From Nonomuraea thailandensis (lineage in GTDB: Bacteria; Actinomycetota; Actinomycetes; Streptosporangiales; Streptosporangiaceae): a stretch of 64,000 bases of DNA. Made by a program: the position numbers and the translations under genes. Below, one piece after another: positions 26,301-34,900 of the stretch; the first letter of the stretch is position 1; every line of letters begins with the position of its first letter. Location: positions 3,059,501 through 3,123,500 of the forward strand of contig NZ_JAMZEB010000002.1 in the NCBI RefSeq assembly GCF_024172165.1. The letters run 5' to 3'. Below the pieces are notes generated by a model. That model worked only from the letters and a program-made list of their open reading frames with translations. It did no database searches and was not told the origin of the DNA.

Positions 26301-29300
26301 ACTCGGTGTGGCCGTAGTGGCTCTGGATCCTGAGCCCGGGCCGCGCGGCCCGGGCCCGCTCCACCAGGTCCCACGGGCAAGCCTCGCCCGCCAGGATCAG
26401 CAGCCCGCGCGGCAGCACGGCGGCCAGGTCGCCGCCCGAGGCCAGCAGCTCCAGGTGGCTCGGCACGCACTTGACGACGTCCACCCGGTGCTCGGCCAGG
26501 TAACCGGCGAACGCGGCCGGGTCCATCGCGGTCTCGCGCGGCACCAGGTGCACCGTCCCGCCCGTGGTCAGCGCGCCGAACACGCAGGTGAGTCCGAAGT
26601 CGGCGGCGGGCGTGGAGATCACCGCGAACGACCCGCCGGGCATCCCGATGCGCGGCAGCATGCCGCCCAGGTAGTTCAGGACGCCGCCGTGCTCGGCGGC
26701 CACCGCCTTGGGCGTGCCGGTGGACCCCGACGTGAAGATCACGTGGTGCAGGTGCCCGGGCCGCACGTCGACCTCGGGGCGGGTGTCCGGCAGGGACGGC
26801 GGCCGGTCGAGCGCCAGCACCCTCCTGCCGTCGCCGATCAGGGGCGCGAACTCGCTCACCGTCACGACGGCCCGCACCCCGGCGGCCTCCAGCATCGCGG
26901 CGATCCGCGCCGCCGGGTACGCCGGGTCCATCGGCAGGTAGCCGCCGCCCGACTTCTGGATGCCGAACAACGCACACGCCAGGTCAGCGCCCGGCTCCAG
27001 CAGCACGCCCACCGGCTCGTCGGCGCCCACCCCGGCCTCCAGCAGCCAGTGCGCGATCCGGTTCGCGGACGCCTCCAGCTCCGCGTAGGTCAGGGCGCGG
27101 CCGGCCCCCACCACGGCCGGCGCGCCGGGAGTCTCGTCCACCCAGCGCTCGATCAGGTGGTGCACCGCCCCGGCCGGCGGCTCGGGCGGCGGCCCGCCGT
27201 CCACGGCCGGGCCGGTCACCGGCTCCAGCGGCACCGCGCCCACCGGCGCGTCCAGGTCGGCGAGCAGCCCGTCGAGCAGCGCCGCGTACCAGCGGGTCAG
27301 CTTGGCCGCGGTGCCCGGCTCGAACAGGTCGCTCCGGTAGGCGAGCCCGCCGCGCAGCGGCACGCCCGGCCCCTCGTCGACGACGTGCCAGCTCAGGTCG
27401 AACTTGGTGGTCAGCTCCGGCAGGTGGATCTCGGACGCCTCCAGGCCGGGCAGCTCCGCCCCGGCCACACCCGGAACGTAGTTGAGCATCACCTGGAACA
27501 GCGGCGTGGCCGCCAGGTTCCGCTCCGGCCGCAGCCGGTCCACCACCCGGTCGAACGGCGTGCCCGCGTGCGCCAGCGCGCCCAGGGCGGACTCCCGCGC
27601 GCGGGCCAGCAGGTCGCGCCCCGTCGGGTCGCCGCCCACGTCGGTCCGCACGACCACGGTGTTGAGGAAGCAGCCCACCACGCCTTCGGTGTCCGGATGG
27701 TCGCGGCCGGAGACCGGCACGCCGACCGCGATGTCCGTACTCGCCGACAGCCGGGCCAGCAGCGCCTGCAACCCGGCCAGCAGCACGATGAACGGCGTGG
27801 ACCGGTAGGCGGCGGCCACCGCCCTGACCCGCTCGCTCAGGCCGGCCGTCAGCTCCAGGTCGAGCGCGGCCCCGCCCGGGCCGGGCACCGCGGGGCGCGG
27901 CCGGTCGGTCGGCAGGTCGAGCACCGGTGGCAGGCCGTCCAGGTGCCCGGCCCACCAGTCCAGGTCGGCCGGGTCGGGGACCGGCGACACCTCGGCGTAC
28001 TGCGCCGGCGGCGGGCCGAGGGGAGGGCGCAGGCCGAGGCGGGCGGCGTACAGGCCGGACAGCTCCGACAGCAGCAGGCCCCGTGTCCACGCGTCGGTGG
28101 CGATGTGGTGGAAGGTGAGCGACAGCACGTGCTCCCGCTCGCCATCCGCGCCGTCGTGCGTGCCGCCTTCCGCGCCGCCTTTCGCGCTGTCGTGCGTGCC
28201 GCTGTGCGCGCAGGCGTCCACGGTGAGCAGCACCGCACGCATCGGCGGCTCGCGGTCCAGCGCGAACGGCGTCGCCAGGTGCGCGGCCAGCACGTCCTCC
28301 ACCTCCGGCCGATCGACGCGTGCGGTGGACACGGGCACCTCGCCGGCGTCCCGCACCACCATCACCGGCTCGGGGCCGGAGTCGTCGACCACGCCGCGCA
28401 GCACGTGATGCCGCTCAGCCAGGTCGCGCACCGCACCCAGCAGCGCCTCCGCCCGCAGCGGGCCGCGCAGCCGCAGCGCCACCGGCACGTTGTAGGCGCT
28501 GCTGTCCGGTTCGAGCTGCGCCAGGAACCACAGCCTGGCCTGCACCCCGGACAGCGGCACCGGCCCGTCCACCGGGTCGCCGATCGGCCCGTTCACCGGC
28601 CCATCGATCGGCCCGTCCGCCGGCCCGCCGATCGGCTCGTCCGCCGGCCCGTGCACGGACCCATGGATCGGCCCGTCCGCCGGCGCGCGCCGGACGCGCG
28701 CGGTGGCGGGCGGGCGGGGGAGCGCGGCGGCCAGGTCGGCCAGCACGGGGTGCTCGAACAGCAGCCGCACCGGCACCGCCGCGCCCAGCCGCTCCCGCAG
28801 CCGCCCGGCCACCCGGGTCGCCGCGAACGAGTGCCCGCCGAGGGCGAAGAAGTCGTCGTCCGCCAACACCTCGGCGAGCCCGAGCACGTCGGCCCAGACC
28901 TCGCCCACCAGGCGCTCAGCGGAACTCCCCAGCGGCACCCGCACCGCGGGCCCCGCCTCGGGCATGGTCAGCGCCGCCCGGTCCACCTTGCCGTTCGGGG
29001 TGAGCGGCAACGCCTCCAGCACGCCGATCGCGGCCGGCACCATGTAGTCGGGCAGCCGCTCGCGCAGCGCCGCCCGCACCTGAGCGACCTCCACCGTCAC
29101 GTCCACGGCCGCCGGCGTCACCCAGGCGGCCAGGCGCCGCTCCAGACCGGCGCCGACCGGCTGCACGTACGCCTCCGCGACCTGCGGCAGGGCCCGTAAC
29201 GCCGCGGCGACCTCGCCCGGCTCCACGCGGAAGCCGCGCACCTTCACCTGGTCGTCGATCCGCCCCAGGAACTCCACCAGCCCGTCCCCGGTCACCCGGA

Positions 29301-31926
29301 CCCGGTCGCCGGTGCGGTACCAGCCGCCGGTGAAGCGTTCCGCGGTGAGATCGGCGCGGCCCAGGTAGCCGCGGGCCACGCTGGGACCGCCGATCCACAA
29401 CTCCCCGGGCACGCCGGACGGCAGCGCCCTCCCGGACGGGTCGGCCACCCGGCACACCACGCCGGCCAGCGGCCGGCCCAGCGGCGCCCGGCCGTGACCC
29501 TGGCCCAAGCCTTGGCCCGAGCGCTGTCCCGCGTCCTGGCCCGAGCGCTGGCCCGAGCGCTGTCCCGAGTCTGGGCCCAGCTCGGCCAGAGCCTCGCCGG
29601 CGTCGCAGGCCAGCACCGACACCGTGGTCTCGGTGGGGCCGTAGTGGATCTGCACCTCCAGGTCGGGCCGCGCCTCCCGGACCTGCGCCACCAGGTCCGC
29701 CGGCACCGCCTCACCGGCCAGGATCAGCAGCTTCCCGGGTAACGCGGCCGTGCCGAGGAGTTCGAGCTGGCTGGGCACCATCTTGATCGCGTCCACCGGA
29801 CGTGCCGTCAGGCGGGCGGCGAACGCGGCCGGGTCGGTGGCCGTCTCGTGGTCGATCAGGTGGAGGGTGGCGCCCGTGGTCAGCGCGCACCACACGTTCG
29901 TCATGCCCAGGTCGGCGGCGGCGGTGGAGACCAGCGCGAACGAGGTCATCCCCGCGGGAACGGCCTCGGCCACGGCGCCGAGGTAGTGCGTGATGTGCCG
30001 GTGCTCGACCGCGACGCCCTTCGGCCGCCCGGTCGAGCCCGACGTGTAGATCACGTACGCCAGGTGCTCCGGCCGCACCTTCACGCCGGGACGCTCGCCG
30101 GACGCCTGCGCCGCGGCGGCGAGCTCGGCCTCCGTGAGGACGATGCGCGCCCCGGCGTCGGCCACCACCGCCCGGTTGCGGCGCTCCGGGTAGACCGGGT
30201 CGAGCGGCAGGTAGGCCGCGCCCGCCTTGAGCACGCCGAGCATGGCGACCACCAGCTCCGGCCGCCGCTCCAGCAGCACGCCGACCGGCTCCTGCGGCCG
30301 GACCCCGCTCGCCAGCAGCCAATGGGCCACCTGGTTGGCGCGGCGGTCCAGCTCCGCGTAGCTGAGCGAGCCGGCCACGTCCGCGTCCGGGCGGGTGCCG
30401 GGCGGCCCTTCGACCACGTCCGCGTCCGGGCGGGCGCCGGCCACCGCCTCAACCGCGACCGAACGGGCGTCGCCCATCCCCTCGACCGCGATCGCGTCCG
30501 GGCGGGCGTCGGCCGCCCGCTCGACCAGCGTGTGCAGCGGCACGTTCACGGGCAGGTCCGCGGCCCGGCCGCGCAGGTCGTCGCCGGCCGGCAGCCGCAC
30601 CGGCGCGTCCGGGTCGGTGAGCATGCCGTCCAGGAGCTCCAGGTACCAGCCGGCGAGCCGCCGCACGGTGGCCTCGTCGAACAGGTCCGTGCGGTAACGC
30701 AGCTCGCCCGCGAACCGGGTGCCGTCGTCGCCGAGCTCCAGGTTCAAGTCGAACTTGGCGGTCGGCGCGGGCGGCGACCCCGCCACGACCTCCAGACCGG
30801 GCAGCGACACCGGCGCGCCGGTGTCGTAGACGTTGAGCATCACCTGGAACAGCGGCGTGACCGAGAGGTCCCGCTCCGGCTGCAGGCGCTCCACGACCCG
30901 CTCGAACGGCGTGCCGGCGTGCGCGAACGCGTCCAGCGCCGCCCCGCGCGCCCGCGCCAGCAGCTCCGCGCCGGTCGGGTCGCCCGAGGTGTCGCCGCGC
31001 ACCACCAGGGTGTTGACGAAACAGCCGACGACCTGCTCGGCGTCGGGATGGTGGCGGCCCGCGTGCGGCACTCCGACGGCGATGTCGTCCATGCCGGACA
31101 GACGGCTCAGCAACGCCTGCAACCCGGCCAGGAACACCATGAACGGCGACGTCCCCGCCACCGCGCGCACCTTCGCCGACAGCGGCCCGGGCACCTCCAC
31201 CGCGACAGCCGCCCCCTCCCACGTGGGCACGGGCGGGCGCGGGCGGGCGAGCGGCAGGTCGAGCACCGGCGGCAGGCCCGCCAGGCGCCCGGCCCACCAG
31301 TCGAGGTCGGCGTCCGGCCGCCCGGCCTCCCACGTGGCCACGTCCGCGTACTGCAGGGCCGGGGGAGCGGGGGGCGGCTCCAGGCCGAGGCGGGCGGCGT
31401 ACAGGCGGGCGAGATCGTCCAGCAGCACGCGCTCCGACCAGGCGTCGGTGGCGATGTGGTGCAGGGTGAGCGCGAGCACGCACTCGTCGTCGCGGAGCCG
31501 GAACACCGTGGCCCGCAGGGGCGGCTCGGCGTCCAGCCGGAACGGCCGCCAGGCGTGCCCGGCCAGCTCTTGCTCCAGCCCCGCCGGCTCCACGTCCACC
31601 ACCGGCACGGGCACGGCGGCGACGGGCCGCACGCGTCCCTCGCCGATGACGCCGCGCAGGATCCAGTGCCGCTCCGCCAGGTCCGCCACCGCGCCGGTGA
31701 GGGCGGCGACGTCCACCGGGCCGCGCAGCCGCAGCGTCAGCGGCACGTTGTAGGCGGGTGTGCCCGGTTCGAGCTGGGCCAGGAACCACAGCCGCTCCTG
31801 CGCCGGCGACAGCGGCATGTCCTCGGCCGACGTCGCCGGGATGCCGGCCTGCTCGCCCGGCTTGAGGGCGGCGGCGAGCCTGGACCGGACGAGTGCGGCG
31901 ATCCGGTCCTCACGTACCTCGGTCAT
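23347..31926 (-). CDS. NRPS C-A-T-C-A-T-thioesterase fused to an MFS transporter
   Basis: ATG 31926 overlaps the upstream NRPS stop (ATGA) and gives 2859 residues. Domains in order: C (35-460; HHIATDA 156-162), A (about 505-970), T (Ser1033 in LGGHSF), C (1120-1540; HHIATDA near 1273), A (about 1605-2060), T (Ser2119 in LGGDSF), thioesterase (2175-2420), then a 12-helix major-facilitator domain (about 2434-2859) with the loop GGALADRVDRRR. The thioesterase nucleophile is Cys2254 in YGHCVGSA. Both A domains have AAD(L/F)G where FDxS is usual. Low-complexity insertions occur in the A domain and between domains. It probably adds residues 3 and 4 of a tetrapeptide, releases it and may export it. 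No epimerisation domain is seen. Confidence 0.88.
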   Translation of the reverse strand: MTEVREDRIAALVRSRLAAALKPGEQAGIPATSAEDMPLSPAQERLWFLAQLEPGTPAYNVPLTLRLRGPVDVAALTGAVADLAERHWILRGVIGEGRVRPVAAVPVPVVDVEPAGLEQELAGHAWRPFRLDAEPPLRATVFRLRDDECVLALTLHHIATDAWSERVLLDDLARLYAARLGLEPPPAPPALQYADVATWEAGRPDADLDWWAGRLAGLPPVLDLPLARPRPPVPTWEGAAVAVEVPGPLSAKVRAVAGTSPFMVFLAGLQALLSRLSGMDDIAVGVPHAGRHHPDAEQVVGCFVNTLVVRGDTSGDPTGAELLARARGAALDAFAHAGTPFERVVERLQPERDLSVTPLFQVMLNVYDTGAPVSLPGLEVVAGSPPAPTAKFDLNLELGDDGTRFAGELRYRTDLFDEATVRRLAGWYLELLDGMLTDPDAPVRLPAGDDLRGRAADLPVNVPLHTLVERAADARPDAIAVEGMGDARSVAVEAVAGARPDADVVEGPPGTRPDADVAGSLSYAELDRRANQVAHWLLASGVRPQEPVGVLLERRPELVVAMLGVLKAGAAYLPLDPVYPERRNRAVVADAGARIVLTEAELAAAAQASGERPGVKVRPEHLAYVIYTSGSTGRPKGVAVEHRHITHYLGAVAEAVPAGMTSFALVSTAAADLGMTNVWCALTTGATLHLIDHETATDPAAFAARLTARPVDAIKMVPSQLELLGTAALPGKLLILAGEAVPADLVAQVREARPDLEVQIHYGPTETTVSVLACDAGEALAELGPDSGQRSGQRSGQDAGQRSGQGLGQGHGRAPLGRPLAGVVCRVADPSGRALPSGVPGELWIGGPSVARGYLGRADLTAERFTGGWYRTGDRVRVTGDGLVEFLGRIDDQVKVRGFRVEPGEVAAALRALPQVAEAYVQPVGAGLERRLAAWVTPAAVDVTVEVAQVRAALRERLPDYMVPAAIGVLEALPLTPNGKVDRAALTMPEAGPAVRVPLGSSAERLVGEVWADVLGLAEVLADDDFFALGGHSFAATRVAGRLRERLGAAVPVRLLFEHPVLADLAAALPRPPATARVRRAPADGPIHGSVHGPADEPIGGPADGPIDGPVNGPIGDPVDGPVPLSGVQARLWFLAQLEPDSSAYNVPVALRLRGPLRAEALLGAVRDLAERHHVLRGVVDDSGPEPVMVVRDAGEVPVSTARVDRPEVEDVLAAHLATPFALDREPPMRAVLLTVDACAHSGTHDSAKGGAEGGTHDGADGEREHVLSLTFHHIATDAWTRGLLLSELSGLYAARLGLRPPLGPPPAQYAEVSPVPDPADLDWWAGHLDGLPPVLDLPTDRPRPAVPGPGGAALDLELTAGLSERVRAVAAAYRSTPFIVLLAGLQALLARLSASTDIAVGVPVSGRDHPDTEGVVGCFLNTVVVRTDVGGDPTGRDLLARARESALGALAHAGTPFDRVVDRLRPERNLAATPLFQVMLNYVPGVAGAELPGLEASEIHLPELTTKFDLSWHVVDEGPGVPLRGGLAYRSDLFEPGTAAKLTRWYAALLDGLLADLDAPVGAVPLEPVTGPAVDGGPPPEPPAGAVHHLIERWVDETPGAPAVVGAGRALTYAELEASANRIAHWLLEAGVGADEPVGVLLEPGADLACALFGIQKSGGGYLPMDPAYPAARIAAMLEAAGVRAVVTVSEFAPLIGDGRRVLALDRPPSLPDTRPEVDVRPGHLHHVIFTSGSTGTPKAVAAEHGGVLNYLGGMLPRIGMPGGSFAVISTPAADFGLTCVFGALTTGGTVHLVPRETAMDPAAFAGYLAEHRVDVVKCVPSHLELLASGGDLAAVLPRGLLILAGEACPWDLVERARAARPGLRIQSHYGHTESTMICLVCDTEEVPADRRTGIVPLGRPLPGVYGHLVDAALRPVPPGVPGELVVGGPGVTRGYIGRPELTAERFVPDPLTGKGRCYRSGDLLRVTSDGRIEFRGRVDDQVKVRGYRVELGEVTTALRALPEVAEAVVLPVGEGKARQLAAWVTPASVEAAAVRPALRERLPDYMVPAHVMALDRLPLNPNGKIDRAALPEPVAEQAAYAPPATPDEELVAGAFARVLGVERVGAGDDFFALGGDSFAAVRAVKEIGRGLRVIDLFTRPSVAELAAFLGRESLGADSLGGEGGGGLLHRLGGGRAGEFTLVCVPYGGGSAAVYQPLARALGERVEVLSAELPGHDPARPDEPPLPLEELVDVLAAEVAATASGPVAIYGHCVGSAPAVALARRLEADGVPVLGVIAAASFPAARLPGRVRRLFGGDRWVSDRMFRDALRASGGLLDDMDESAKRTAVRAMRHDADQAQEWFGRELAGEGAPLRAPILSLVGERDRATELHEERYTEWAAFAPRVERAVLPRAGHYFLRHQAEPLAALVLAHLTRWAAGTLPDPVRPPERTGLRPFYTVAAGQIVSALGTALSSFALGVWAYQRSGEILDLALVTMLAQIPAVLLTPLGGALADRVDRRRIMLACDALSGLAMVALVLLLTTGGLEFWNVCLIVGVTSVVSAFQQPAWLAAIAQLVPKPYLPQANALANVGFGAGNVVAPLAGGALIGLFGLSAVVAVDVVTFAVGVLTLLLVRFPDRLFHRREETFTAALTGGWRFLRRRRPLLVMALYFAVVNFCTALMWVLVTPVVLAIGTSADLGVVTAVGGVGAAVGTGVVLVWGGTRRRATGMVGFVVGSGLGVVLMGVWPVVWLVAAGLFVRLACMSIGNAHWLSIIQVKVGPELQGRVLAVNIMIATAMQPLGFLTAGPLAEWAGRFAGGPGDGAGVVLLASGVFLVVWGLLGLLYRPLHHLEDLVPDAAPPSEAAADLDAVQERVLSA
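28141..28200 (-). repeat. Five 12-bp units inside the second C domain of the NRPS
   Basis: Five consecutive 12-bp units encode GTHD, SAKG, GAEG, GTHD and GADG. They are in frame and lie just before the HHIATDA motif, in a surface loop position. Confidence 0.7.
28558..28677 (-). repeat. Ten 12-bp units encoding a GP-rich inter-module linker
   Basis: Ten contiguous 12-bp units encode tetrapeptides of the form (D/H/G/N)-G-P-(I/V/A), such as DGPI, DGPV and NGPI. They form the linker between the first T domain and the second C domain of the NRPS-MFS protein. The array stays in frame. Confidence 0.8.
29500..29575 (-). repeat. 12-bp minisatellite encoding SGQR-type repeats in an A domain
   Basis: About five or six 12-bp units encode SGQR, SGQR, SGQD, AGQR and SGQG. 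The array sits inside the first A domain of the NRPS-MFS protein (near residues 785-810), between YGPTET and GRPLAG, where most A domains have a short loop. Confidence 0.75.
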
Positions 31927-34900
31927 CCCTCGATCCCCTCCATCAGGTCGGCGGCCAGCAGCTCTTCCAGCGCGGCGGCGAAGTCGGCCAGCACCGGGCG
32001 GTCGAACAGCAGCCGCACGGGCACGGCCACCTGCAACATCTCGCGCAGGCGGGCGGCCACCCTGGTCGCGGCGAACGAGGCTCCCCCGAGGGCGAAGAAG
32101 TCGTCGCCGGCCCAGACCTCGGCCCGTTCGAGCACCTCGGCCCAGACGGCGGCCACCAGGAGCTCGGCGTCGGTGGCGGGCGCGACCCGCGCCGGCTCCG
32201 GCCCGGTGTCCGGCTCGGGCAGCGCGCCGCGGTCGACCTTGCCGCTGGGCAGCGTGGGCAGGGCCGGCAGGGCGACCCAGCGGCGCGGCACCATGTGGCC
32301 GGGCAGCCGGGACCGGGCGTGCCGCTCGATCGCGGCCAGGTCCGCCGTCTCCGGCGCGACGTAGCCGACCAGGTGGGCGTGCGCGTCCGCCCCTGCCACC
32401 GTCACCGCGGCCTCGGTGATCTCGCGCAGCACGGCCTCGATCTCGCCCAGCTCGATCCGGTACCCCCGAACCTTGACCTGGTGGTCGCGGCGGCCGTGGA
32501 ACTCCAGCGTCCCGTCCGGCCGCCACCGCGCCAGGTCACCGGTGCGGTAGCACCGGCCGTCCGGCGTGAACGGGTCGGCCACGAAGGCGGCCGAGGCAGG
32601 CTCCGGCCGGCCTCGGTAGCCGCGGGCCACCCCGGCGCCGCCCAGCAGCAGCTCGCCGACCGCGCCCGGCGGCACCAGCCGCAGCCGCGCGTCGACCACG
32701 TACGCCCGCTCGCCCGGCATCGGCGACCCGATCGGCACCCGGTCGCCCTCGTGCCCCCGCACCCGGTACATCGCCGAGGTGACGGTGCTCTCGGTGGGCC
32801 CGTAGGCGTTCCACAACTCGCCGGCGCGGAGCAGGATCTGCTCGGCCAGCGCCGGGTCCAGCGCCTCCCCGCCGGCCACGGCGCGCAGCGCCGCGCCGCC
32901 CGCCCAGCCGGCCGCGACCAGCATCCGGTACGCGGTCGGCACCAGGTCGATCACCGTGGCCGCGCTCGTGCTGATCAGCTCCGCCAGCGCGTGCCCGTCG
33001 GTGGCCGTGGCCCTGTCGACCACCACCGACGTGCCGCCGGCGGTCAGCACGCTCCACAGCTCGGAGGCGGAGACGTCGAAGCTCAGCGGCGCGACCGCGG
33101 GCTGCACGTCGGCCGGGCCGAGGCGGAGCGTCGAGATCATCCCGGCCACGAGGGCGGCCAGGCCGCCATGGGTGACCTCGACCCCCTTGGGCGCGCCGGT
33201 GGAGCCGGAGGTGTAGGTCAGGTACGCCAGGTCGTCACCGCGCACCTCGGGCAGGTCCGCGCGCGGGCCCGCCGCGAGCCGGTCCGCGTCGAGCATCACC
33301 GGCCCGTCCGCGTCGGAGGCCGGCGCCGGCGCAAAGGGTGCACCGCCTTCACGGGGTGCACGGCTTTTATGGAGGGCTGCGTCTTCACGGGGGGCTGCGT
33401 CTTCACGGGGCGCTGCGCCTTCATGGAAGGCCGCGCGTTCAACGCGTGCCTCGCCCTCAAGCGGTGCTTCGCCGCGCGTGAGCACCACGCGGGCGCCCGC
33501 GTCCGCGGCCAGCAGGCGCAGCCGCTCGGCCGGGTGCTCCGGGTCCAGCGGCAGGTAGGCCGCCCCCGCCCGCCACACCCCCAGCAGCACCGCGGGCAAC
33601 ATCCGGTCGCGCGGCACGCGGACGCCGACCACGTCACCCCGCGACACCCCGTGCTCCAGCAGCCCGGCCGCGATCCGGTCGGCGCGGTCGTTCAGCTCGG
33701 CGTGACTCAGCGCGGCGCCGTCCGGCCCGACCACCGCCGTGCCCGTCGTGTGCGCCGCCAGCGCCAGCGGCACCGGCGGCAGGTCGTCCGGCAGCCGCGG
33801 CCCGGCCGCGCGGGCCAGCAACGCGGCGCGTTCCTCCGGGGTGACCGGATCCAGGGTCGCGATCACCAGGTCCGGCTCGGCCACCGCGCGCCGCAGCAGC
33901 CACAGCAGCCGGTCCAGGTACGCCTCGGCCGCCTCCCGCCCCAGTAGCGCGACGGCGTACTCCAGGTGCAGCTCGGCGCCGGCGGCCGTGCGGTTGACGA
34001 GCACGCTGAACTCGTGCACCGCCGCGCCCGAGCCGACCTCGGTCAGCAGTTCGAGGCAGCCGGCGCGCACCGGCACCTCGGCGTGCTGCATGGCCAGCAG
34101 CACCGGGGCGCGGGGCAGGTCGGCGGGCGGAACCTCCTGGTGGACCAGAGCCCGCGTGGTGGCCTCCCCGGCCTGCTCGACCAGGTCGCGGAAGGTCGGC
34201 GCGGCGTCCGGCCGCAGCCGCACCGGCATCGTGTCGATCAGCGGCCCGACGACCCGGGCCAGCTCCGGCCTGGCGCGCCGCGCCGCGACCACGCCGACCA
34301 GCGTGTCCGGCTCGCCGGAGGCCAGGGCGAGAGCGGCCAGGTACACCGCGAACGGGGTCGTGCCGCACGCGCGGGCCAGCGCGGCCACGCCGTCCGTGAG
34401 CTCCCCGGGCAGCGGCCTGATCACCCGGCACGTCGTCAGGTCGCCGGGCGGAGGCCCCGCCACCGGCGCCCCCGCCAGCTCGCCGCGCCAGAACTCCCGC
34501 AGCCGCGCGAGGTCGGGCCGGTCCTCCTGCTCGCGCACCGCCACGTCGCCGAGCTGCACCGCCGGGCCGGGAACGGGCTCGCCCGCCAGCTCGGCGGCCA
34601 GCTCGTCCATCAGCACGCCGACGGAACCGCCGTCGAAGGCGAGGTGATCCGTCACGAGAACCAGCTCGGCCACGTCGTCCCCGACGGGGCACAGGCTCGC
34701 GCGGAGCAGCGGCACCTCGTTCGTCACGTCGAACACGTGCTCCGCCGCCGCCTGCGCCACCTTCGCCGGGTCCGCGCCCGCCGGGTGCTCCACCAGGGGG
34801 ACGGTGACCGGCGGGTGCACGACCGCGTACGGGACGCCGTCCTCGCCGGTGCGGACGGTGCTGCGCAGGGCCTCGTGCCGGCGCAGGATCGCGTCCAGCG

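Noticed and set aside
28558..28677. 12-bp repeats considered as a CRISPR array
   Set aside because: Units are contiguous without spacers, stay in frame and encode a GP-rich linker inside an NRPS gene.
23296..29199. Open frame of 1967 codons on the plus strand, opposite the NRPS
   Set aside because: It mirrors the GC-rich third-position pattern of the real minus-strand genes, has no domain motifs and is dominated by R, P, G, H and Q. It is an antisense shadow.
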